DNA of 29,448 nucleotides, from the NCBI GenBank assembly GCA_934153655.1, contig CAKPFH010000012.1, forward strand, positions 1-29,448, read 5' to 3'. Under the pieces are notes generated by a model, which saw nothing but the letters and a program-made list of their open reading frames with translations, was not told the origin of the DNA and made no database searches. Positions 24,086 through 29,448 of this stretch are shown piece by piece (positions within the stretch are counted from its first letter, which is position 1; every line of letters begins with the position of its first letter). This DNA is from an uncultured Bacilli bacterium. Lineage in GTDB: Bacteria; Bacillota_I; Bacilli_A; RF39; UBA660. Position numbers and translations under genes: made by a program.

Positions 24086-26473
24086 ATGTATAATTTAGGT
24101 CCTCAATTTAAAATAAATCAAGATGATTTAAAAGTAAATGATAAATGTATTTTTATTGGTCCAAAATATAGAATAGAAGTACTAACAGAAAGATTAATAA
24201 GAATTGAATATAATGAATCAGGTAAATTCATTGATTCAGCTACTAGTTTAGTCTTAAAAAGAAAATTTGAAAGACCCTTATTTGAAGTTAAAGAAGATCA
24301 AGCATATATTTATATAAGTACTAAATATATGAATTTTAAATATTTAAAAAATGCTAAACTAAGTGAAAAAAGTTTATCAGCTTTAATAACTTATAGTAAA
24401 AAAGAATGGTTTTATACTCAAAAAGAAGTTAAAAATTATGGAGGAACAACTATATCTTTAGATAATACAACCAAATTACCACCTCTTGAAAAAGGTTTGT
24501 TAAATCCTGATATGTTATTAGTTTTAGATGATTCTAATAGTTTATTATTAGATGAAAACTCTAACGTTTATAAAAGAGAAAATGATAGTAAAGATATTTA
24601 TTTATTTGCTTATAGTAATGATTTTAATTTAGTTTTACATGATTATTTTACTTTAACAGGATATCCATCTTTTATTCCAAGATATGCTCTTGGTAATTGG
24701 TGGAGTCGTGATATTCCTTATCAAGATGAACATATAATTTCTTTAATGAATAAATTTCGAATGAATGGTATTCCAATTTCAATTTTCTTATTTGATAATG
24801 AATGGAGTATTAAAATGAAAGATTATTCTAAAACATCTGGTTTTACTTTTAATACTAAATTAATAAAAGATCCGCCTAAATTAATAAATGTTTTACATCA
24901 AATGGGAGTTAAAGTAGGATTAAAAGTTAATCCTAAAGATGGAATATTTCCTCATGAGACTTATTTTCCTGAAGCTAGAAAATATATAGCTTTAAATAAA
25001 AAAGGTTATATAGATTTTAACCCTTTTGATGCTAGATTTATGGATTTATATTTAAAGTTATTTATTCATCCTTTAGAAGCTATGGGAATAGATTTATTTT
25101 GGAATGACTATGATGTTTTAGAAAATAGAAATTCTTTATTTATTTTAAACGATTACATGAAAAAAGATATGGAAAGAAGTGGAAAAAGAAGTATTGTTTT
25201 AGGAAGAAATGCTAATTTTGCTCCTCATAGATATCCAGTTTTATATTCAGGACATAATGAAATAAGCTTTGATGTATTAAAGTTTTTACCCTATTTTAAT
25301 TTAACAGCTTCTAATATTGGAGTTTCTATTTGGAGTCATGATGTTGCAGGATCGGTTGGAGGCATTGAAAATAAAGAATTTTATATAAGGAGTGTTGAAT
25401 TTTCAGTTTTCTCACCTAATGTAAGATTTAATACTGAAAATGGAACTTATTATAAAAGAGAACCATGGAGATGGGATATTGTTACTAATAATATAGTAAC
25501 CTATTATTTAAGACTTAGAAATCAATTAATACCATATTTATATACCGAAATGTATCATTATCATAAAGAAGGAATACCTTTAATAAAACCATTTTATTAT
25601 GACTACCCTTTTGCTTATGATGATCCTACTTATATAAATCAATATTTCTTGGGTTCTTCTATGTTAATCTCCCCTATTGTTAAAACTAATGATAGTTTAA
25701 TTAATCGTGCTATTCAAAGATTTTTTATTCCTGATGGTATTTGGTATGATTTTAAAACTGGTAAAAAGTTTGTTGGTAATAAAAAATATGTATCTTTCTA
25801 TAAAATAGAAGATTATCCTGTATTTGTAAAAGCTGGAAGTATTATTCCTCTTGCTGGTATAAATGATTTAATGAGTACTAAGTCTCCTAAAGAATTAGAA
25901 ATTCATGTTTTTCCAGGTAATAGTAATTCTTATAATTTATATGAAGATGATGGTATTACTAATAATTATAAAAATGGTTCTTATGCAATTACTAATATAG
26001 ATTATAATTATTTAACTAACAACTATACTTTAATAATAAGACCAATAGATGGTAATCCAAACCTATTATTCAATGAAAGAGATTATAAAATAAGATTTAG
26101 AAATACTAAAATGGCTAACAATGTAAATGTTTATTTAAATGACAAAGAATTAGAATTTAAATCTTATCTAATGGATACAGACTTTGTAATTGAAGTTAAA
26201 AATGTTCCTACAAATGCTCAATTAACTATTAATTGTCAAGGAAGTGATATAGAAATAGATGCCTTGATGCTTTTAAATGATGATATAGATAGTATCTTAT
26301 CTGATATGGAAGCACCTACTATTTTAAAAGATCCAATAGCAAGAATTTTATTTGATAAAGATTTATCAATTTCTAAAAAAAGAATAGAAATAAGAAAACT
26401 AAAAAGAAAAGGACTAGATAAAAGAAGTATAAAAGTATTCTTAAGATTACTTGAATACATGAACGAAGTATAG
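24086..26473 (+). CDS. Glycoside hydrolase family 31 protein (alpha-glucosidase-like)
   Basis: GH31 enzymes cleave alpha-glucosides or alpha-xylosides. The 795-residue protein has an N-terminal beta-sandwich (about 1-190), a (beta/alpha)8 barrel starting RYALGNWWSRDIPYQDE, the substrate-side segment PISIFLFDNEWS (230-241), the nucleophile motif LFWNDYD (Asp341), and later TASNIGVSIWSHDVAGSVGG and YKREPWRWD, both family-typical. C-terminal beta domains follow, then a roughly 90-residue charged tail. The place of the usual acid/base Asp (SGD in many members) reads SGH (His390). There is no signal peptide, so it acts in the cytoplasm. AGGAGG precedes the ATG, and it is in an operon with the carboxypeptidase gene. 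Confidence 0.92.
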   Translation: MYNLGPQFKINQDDLKVNDKCIFIGPKYRIEVLTERLIRIEYNESGKFIDSATSLVLKRKFERPLFEVKEDQAYIYISTKYMNFKYLKNAKLSEKSLSALITYSKKEWFYTQKEVKNYGGTTISLDNTTKLPPLEKGLLNPDMLLVLDDSNSLLLDENSNVYKRENDSKDIYLFAYSNDFNLVLHDYFTLTGYPSFIPRYALGNWWSRDIPYQDEHIISLMNKFRMNGIPISIFLFDNEWSIKMKDYSKTSGFTFNTKLIKDPPKLINVLHQMGVKVGLKVNPKDGIFPHETYFPEARKYIALNKKGYIDFNPFDARFMDLYLKLFIHPLEAMGIDLFWNDYDVLENRNSLFILNDYMKKDMERSGKRSIVLGRNANFAPHRYPVLYSGHNEISFDVLKFLPYFNLTASNIGVSIWSHDVAGSVGGIENKEFYIRSVEFSVFSPNVRFNTENGTYYKREPWRWDIVTNNIVTYYLRLRNQLIPYLYTEMYHYHKEGIPLIKPFYYDYPFAYDDPTYINQYFLGSSMLISPIVKTNDSLINRAIQRFFIPDGIWYDFKTGKKFVGNKKYVSFYKIEDYPVFVKAGSIIPLAGINDLMSTKSPKELEIHVFPGNSNSYNLYEDDGITNNYKNGSYAITNIDYNYLTNNYTLIIRPIDGNPNLLFNERDYKIRFRNTKMANNVNVYLNDKELEFKSYLMDTDFVIEVKNVPTNAQLTINCQGSDIEIDALMLLNDDIDSILSDMEAPTILKDPIARILFDKDLSISKKRIEIRKLKRKGLDKRSIKVFLRLLEYMNEV

Positions 26474-26474
26474 T

Positions 26475-26502
26475 AAAATACTACCCAAGGGGGTAGTATT
26501 TT
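26475..26502 (+). terminator. 12-bp perfect hairpin covering the next gene's ribosome site
   Basis: Arms 26475-26486 (AAAATACTACCC) and 26491-26502 (GGGTAGTATTTT) pair perfectly around loop AAGG. The loop and 3' arm hold the only SD candidate (AAGGGGG, 26487-26493) for the ATG at 26504. The T-run is only four bases, so it may be a weak terminator, a translational control hairpin, or both. Confidence 0.6.
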
Positions 26503-26503
26503 C

Positions 26504-27214
26504 ATGAAAAAATTAATAGATAAAATATTATCTTCTAATAAAGTAGAAAAGATAATAGAAAAACTATATAATAAATATACTAAAATAATAAAAAAATTAT
26601 TAACTAGATATAATTTAAAAAATGATTTAAAGCAAGGTAAAATATATACTATCATAGTACTTATAATTATTCTATTATTAGTAATAGTATTATTTACTTT
26701 CTTTTCAATTGCTTTAAACTCTTTAATTGGTCTTAACTTTATCTTAACTATTTTTAAATCTATTTTATTTCTTTTAAAATGTTCTTACTTAATCATCAAA
26801 AATAAAAAAGATTTAATTATTAAATATATAAATAATATCTTAAGTAAAGAAAAAGTAAAAATAAAAGAATTAAAACTAGATAATATACCACCATTTGAAT
26901 ATACTATCTTAGTTGATATAGAAAATACTATTTTAAAAATTAATACTTTAAACATAGATAATAAAGAAAAAGAAGAATTATTAAATGAATTAAAAAATAT
27001 AACTTTATTATTAAAAATAAATGATAATACTTTTCAAGATGAAATAACTAATTTAAAATATAAACAAGATATTTGTAAACAATTAACAAATGTTTTATAT
27101 AAAATAAAAGAAATAGAAAATAAAAGTATTCAAAGAATTAATTTAGATGTTAACAAAGAAATAATTATAGAAGAAATAAATAAATCTAAAAAATTAATAA
27201 AAAGAATTGATTAA
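26504..27214 (+). CDS. Hypothetical membrane protein with coiled-coil tail
   Basis: I do not recognise this 236-residue protein. It starts with a basic helical stretch (residues 1-46) and then has a long hydrophobic region (about 47-98) that probably makes two membrane passes. A Lys/Glu/Asn/Ile-rich, mostly helical C-terminal part of about 140 residues looks like coiled coil. Codon use fits the surrounding AT-rich genes. Its start lies directly behind a perfect hairpin after the GH31 gene, and it ends just before the promoter of the next transcript. Nothing indicates its role. Confidence 0.72.
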   Translation: MKKLIDKILSSNKVEKIIEKLYNKYTKIIKKLLTRYNLKNDLKQGKIYTIIVLIIILLLVIVLFTFFSIALNSLIGLNFILTIFKSILFLLKCSYLIIKNKKDLIIKYINNILSKEKVKIKELKLDNIPPFEYTILVDIENTILKINTLNIDNKEKEELLNELKNITLLLKINDNTFQDEITNLKYKQDICKQLTNVLYKIKEIENKSIQRINLDVNKEIIIEEINKSKKLIKRID

Positions 27215-27235
27215 TTAAAAAAAATATTTTATAAT
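27207..27235 (+). promoter_or_regulatory. Promoter of the structured leader / surface-protein transcript
   Basis: TTGATT (27207-27212) and TATAAT (27230-27235) have a 17-base spacer; the predicted start is near 27242. No other good promoter is seen between here and the surface-protein gene at 27453, so this one probably drives both the leader and that gene. Confidence 0.7.
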
Positions 27236-27271
27236 TTAGGTATATTAATAATAGAAAGGCTGTGATTAAAT

Positions 27272-27355
27272 ATGTATATAAGTGGACAAGTATTCATCAT
27301 GGAAACCCTTATAACACTATATATATATATATATATATCACAGCAAATTTGTTAA
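27272..27355 (+). CDS. Possible 27-residue leader peptide or toxin-like peptide
   Basis: The ORF runs from ATG at 27272 to TAA at 27353-27355. It encodes a peptide with a short start (MYISGQVF), then IMETLITL, then alternating Tyr-Ile from the TA repeat (three Tyr-Ile pairs) and SQQIC. An AAAGG (27255-27259) lies 12 bases before the first ATG, and a second in-frame ATG is at 27299. The METL-hydrophobic pattern faintly recalls small holin-like/TxpA-type type I toxins, and the long-range pairing of the message ends is also typical of them. The hydrophobic part is however too short and repeat-derived to be sure. A leader peptide is an equal alternative. Confidence 0.35.
   Translation: MYISGQVFIMETLITLYIYIYISQQIC
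27319..27338. repeat. TA dinucleotide microsatellite
   Basis: An uninterrupted alternating TA tract of about 19-20 bases lies inside the small ORF and inside the long-range stem. Slippage in steps of 2 would shift the reading frame and alter the stem, so its length could vary between cells. Confidence 0.85.
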
Positions 27356-27385
27356 TTAAAAATAATAAAAAATATAAAGAAAATT

Positions 27386-27433
27386 ACATGATTAAAATAT
27401 AGAAAATATCTATAATTTTAATCATGTTTTTTT
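27386..27433 (+). terminator. Strong terminator in front of the surface-protein gene
   Basis: Arms 27386-27403 and 27409-27427 (ACATGATTAAAAT...ATTTTAATCATGT core) pair over about 18 bp with one bulged base and a 5-base loop, followed by a seven-T run (27427-27433). It ends 19 bases before the next ATG, so readthrough is needed to express that gene from the upstream promoter. Confidence 0.8.
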
Positions 27434-27452
27434 ATATTAAAAAGGAGTTTGT

Positions 27453-29369
27453 ATGTTAGAAAAAGAAATTAATCTAAACAAGAAATTTATTATTATTTTA
27501 TTATTCTTAACCGTTATTACTTTAGGAATGTATTCATCATATGCTTATTATGAAGTATCAGTTATAAAAAACAGTGTTATAGTTTTAAAAACAGCAACAA
27601 TAGACATAGTAACAGATGTAGTAAATAAAGATAATAATACTTTTACTATACCAAAAGGAAGTAATATTACTTTAACAGTTAATTTAACAACGGAATTAAC
27701 CAATCAAATAGGTTATAAAATGTACTATGAAGTAGTATCAGGAATATCTACTTTCAATGTAACATCAACTACAACATTTCCAAATGATATAGTAGAAGGT
27801 GATATGACTTCATCTAAATCATTTAGTTTTACTTTTACCAATACTGGTCAAAATGATATAACAATTAAACTAGGTACTCAAGGAGGTTTAACAGGATATC
27901 CAATACCTCTTGAACAAGGAATAGAATTAAAACTAAATACAACTTTAAGTGTTCCAGTTAAAAATGCTATTATAGAAAGTGTTAATAATCCTAGTGATAC
28001 ATCATGTAAAACCGAAGTAGAAGAAGATGGTATTACTTACATATCTGGAACAAAAGATTGTATTAACTTTAACTATGTTTGGTATTCTGGTAAACTTTGG
28101 CGAGTAACAGCAATTAGTCCAGATGGAACAATGAAAATGATAACAGATGATGCAATTACAACTATTTCATACAATCAAAAAGATGATATAAGTTTTTATG
28201 ATGTTTCTAAAAAAGATGATACATCTTATACAGGCTCATACGTATATCAATGGTTAAATGAAGATTTTTTAGATACTTTATATAATTATAAAAATATAAT
28301 AGTAGAAGATAGTACTTGGAATATAACTAATTCTAATACAAGTAGTTATATGGATATAAGTACTAAATTACCTGAAACAACTTTAATAAATAATTCAACA
28401 ATTGGTAAAAATACTCCTGTAGGACTTTTGAATAGTTATGAATATTATTTAAGTTATAAAAATACAAGTGTTTCATTTGGTTATTTAAGTATAGGTTATA
28501 AGTGGTGGTTATTAAATCCATATAGTTCTTCCAATATTTGGTACGTTTATGCCGATAGTGCTTACAATGACGATCCTTTATATAGCAAAAGTGTTCGTCC
28601 ATCAATAAATCTAAAACCAAATATCCAACTTTCAGGTGGAACCGGAACAAAAGATAATCCATATACAATATCAGGAGATAAGGAACAACCAACTATAAAT
28701 ACAACTTTATTGAATACAAGAACAATAGGAGAATATGTAATATTTGATGAAGATGGAGATACTTCAACTAAGGAATTATATAGGATAGTTGGTATAGAAG
28801 ACGGAAAAACTAAATTAAATAAAAATGATTATGTAAAAAGTGGAACCACAACCTTAACTAAAAAGTTTAGTACAAATACAACCTATGGAAATGGAGATAG
28901 TGACGAGTACTGGGATTATTATTTGAATAATACCTGGTATAATAGTTTAGCATCAATTAATATGTTAGATAAAGGAACATATTATATAAAAACAAACGAT
29001 TTTGGTATAAGTTATAAAAATTCTTTATGTAATACAAATAATACCACAGAAACAACTAAAAGTTGCGTTAAAACAACAAGTATTTGGAATACTGGTTATG
29101 TAGGACTACCAAGACTAGGAGAAATGTTTGCAAGTCAACAAGGATTAGGCCAAAGTAGTTCAAGTATTATATGGTTAATAACACCTTCTACACAATATAG
29201 TTCTTCTTTTGGTTTGCTCGTTGGCAGCGATGGTTCTGGCGGCTTCAGCAATCACATTTCTTACGCCGCTGTTGCTGCTCGTCCTTCAATCTTCTTAAAA
29301 ACAAATGTTGTTATAACAGGTGGAACAGGTACTAAATCAGATCCATTTGAGATTGCATTAAAAAATTAG
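27453..29369 (+). CDS. Secreted/anchored surface protein with two lectin-like C-terminal modules (putative DGR target)
   Basis: This 638-residue protein has an N-terminal hydrophobic signal/anchor (about 10-32) ending GMYSSYAYYEV, similar to SipW-type signals. A Thr/Asn-rich beta region (about 33-170) follows, then two related modules. Module 1 (about 185-410) has DCINFNYVWYSGKLWRV near its start and ends VRPSINLK...GGTGTKDNPYTI. Module 2 (about 425-638) has TIGEYVIFDEDGD...LYRIVGI and ends ARPSIFLK...GGTGTKSDPFEI. The shape recalls DUF6273-type, C-type-lectin-like ligand-binding modules. The end of module 2 holds a GC-rich run of 23 NNY codons (residues 589-611), unlike anything else in the window. 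There is no LPXTG motif or C-terminal anchor. It has an AAAGGAG SD. It is probably displayed on the cell surface; its ligand is unknown. Confidence 0.85.
   Translation: MLEKEINLNKKFIIILLFLTVITLGMYSSYAYYEVSVIKNSVIVLKTATIDIVTDVVNKDNNTFTIPKGSNITLTVNLTTELTNQIGYKMYYEVVSGISTFNVTSTTTFPNDIVEGDMTSSKSFSFTFTNTGQNDITIKLGTQGGLTGYPIPLEQGIELKLNTTLSVPVKNAIIESVNNPSDTSCKTEVEEDGITYISGTKDCINFNYVWYSGKLWRVTAISPDGTMKMITDDAITTISYNQKDDISFYDVSKKDDTSYTGSYVYQWLNEDFLDTLYNYKNIIVEDSTWNITNSNTSSYMDISTKLPETTLINNSTIGKNTPVGLLNSYEYYLSYKNTSVSFGYLSIGYKWWLLNPYSSSNIWYVYADSAYNDDPLYSKSVRPSINLKPNIQLSGGTGTKDNPYTISGDKEQPTINTTLLNTRTIGEYVIFDEDGDTSTKELYRIVGIEDGKTKLNKNDYVKSGTTTLTKKFSTNTTYGNGDSDEYWDYYLNNTWYNSLASINMLDKGTYYIKTNDFGISYKNSLCNTNNTTETTKSCVKTTSIWNTGYVGLPRLGEMFASQQGLGQSSSSIIWLITPSTQYSSSFGLLVGSDGSGGFSNHISYAAVAARPSIFLKTNVVITGGTGTKSDPFEIALKN
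28521..28598 (+). other. Variable-region-like segment of module 1
   Basis: From the Tyr codon at 28521 through 28577, 18 of 19 codons are NNY (the exception is TGG), with several C-ending codons (tcc, tac, gcc, tac, gac). The segment starts with the same TATAGTTCTTC as module 2 and stands at the same place relative to the RPSI box. GC over 28521-28577 is about 37%, milder than in module 2. Confidence 0.45.
28593..28670 (+). repeat. Module-end repeat, copy 1
   Basis: This encodes a 26-residue segment (VRPSINLK...GGTGTKDNPYTI) that matches the copy at 29277-29354 at 15 of 26 residues. It marks the end of the first surface-protein module and shows that the two modules arose by duplication. Confidence 0.8.
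29196..29300 (+). other. Putative DGR variable region (VR) at the 3' end of the surface-protein gene
   Basis: Codons from 29217 to 29285 are 23 consecutive NNY codons, and 10 of them end in C. GC is 39 of 69 bases (57%) in an otherwise AT-rich gene. The encoded stretch is rich in Gly/Ser/Ala and runs into ARPSIFLK, at the same place where DGR lectin-type targets carry their variable residues before a conserved (V/A)RP box. Adenine-directed mutagenesis of AAY codons in a template would give exactly NNY codons. The template repeat is not in the window. Confidence 0.6.
29277..29354 (+). repeat. Module-end repeat, copy 2
   Basis: The second copy of the 26-residue module end (ARPSIFLK...GGTGTKSDPFEI) lies close to the C-terminus of the surface protein. 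See copy 1 at 28593-28670. Confidence 0.8.
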
Positions 29370-29448
29370 TGAAAAGTACTTGAAAAAATAATATTTATGT
29401 GGTTAAATAGTCTTGTAATTATTAAAGAAGTAGTAGTTATGGTTCTAT

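Larger units (their letters stand above)
27242..27433 (+). ncRNA. Structured leader or small RNA of about 190 nt
   Basis: Between the promoter and a strong terminator lies a stretch with an 8-bp perfect long-range pairing, GCTGTGAT (27259-27266) with ATCACAGC (27337-27344). The pairing is extendable through TATGTATATA (27271-27280) pairing with the TA repeat (about 27319-27338). A 27-codon ORF lies inside it. The stretch does not match a riboswitch class that I know. It could be an attenuated 5' leader of the surface-protein gene or an independent small mRNA such as a type I toxin message. Confidence 0.5.

Noticed and set aside
26236..26655. 139-codon minus-strand frame spanning the GH31 end and the next gene.
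   Set aside because: It crosses the hairpin and two well-supported plus-strand genes; the hydrophobic product is expected from reading AT-rich sequence in reverse.
28363..28692. 109-codon minus-strand frame in the surface-protein gene.
   Set aside because: It is antisense to the module 1 coding region, has no SD or promoter, and its product looks like a reverse-frame artefact.
29423..29448. The last bases of the window read AGTAGTAGTTATGGTTCT, similar to TATAGTTCTTCTTTTGGT at the start of the putative variable region; considered as the start of a DGR template repeat.
   Set aside because: Several mismatches are G versus C or C versus T and not at adenines, which does not fit adenine-directed mutagenesis. 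The sequence is also cut by the window end.
29397..29448. Open frame starting MWLNSLVII at the right edge, possibly a further gene.
   Set aside because: No SD sequence, only 17 codons visible, no recognisable content.

Overview
The window is a chromosomal replication-origin region from a very AT-rich bacterium of the Bacilli / former Tenericutes type. The evidence is the gene order dnaN-dnaA-oriC-rpmH-rnpA-yidC-jag-mnmE ... mnmG-rsmG-parB-like-parA-parB (the Bacillus subtilis origin order, shown here with dnaA on the minus strand), the A/T-ending codon usage, and strong SD sequences. TGA is used as a stop (for example at the ends of yidC and ychF), so the code is standard and not that of Mycoplasma. 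An uncultured gut Bacilli lineage such as RF39-like organisms is a reasonable guess, but the species cannot be told from this window.

Layout. 1-2859: dnaN and dnaA (minus strand). 1152-1488 and 2860-3385: a bipartite oriC with about 22 DnaA boxes flanking dnaA. 3386-4333: an unrecognised membrane protein sitting between oriC and rpmH. 4352-8394: rpmH, rnpA, yidC, jag, mnmE and a small hypothetical, a translation/membrane-insertion/tRNA-modification run. 8410-9471: a minus-strand Mbeg1-like alpha/beta hydrolase. 9524-12045: a pair of M16-peptidase-family proteins (YmfF/YmfH type). 12059-20170: mnmG, rsmG, a ParB/Noc-like protein with a huge Asn-rich linker, parA/soj, parB/spo0J, a DUF951 protein and an AbgT-family transporter. 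20181-22861: ychF, a zinc-ribbon membrane protein and a convergent YhcC-like radical SAM protein. 22914-27214: a VanY-like D,D-carboxypeptidase, a GH31 glycosidase and a hypothetical membrane protein.

The right end changes character. From 27207 there is a strong promoter, a structured roughly 190-nt leader containing a 27-codon ORF and a (TA)n tract, and a strong terminator placed directly in front of a 638-residue secreted/anchored protein with two related C-terminal modules. The last module contains a sharply GC-rich run (about 57% GC over 69 bases, against an AT-rich background) of 23 consecutive NNY codons just before a conserved ARPSIFLK segment. This is what the variable region of a diversity-generating retroelement (DGR) target looks like. 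The template repeat and reverse transcriptase, if they exist, lie beyond the window edge, so the DGR call is an inference. I consider it the most interesting observation here.

The core genes work as expected: DnaA/DnaN with oriC for initiation, ParA/ParB for origin segregation, RnpA/YidC/Jag/MnmE/MnmG/RsmG for RNA processing, membrane insertion and tRNA/rRNA modification.
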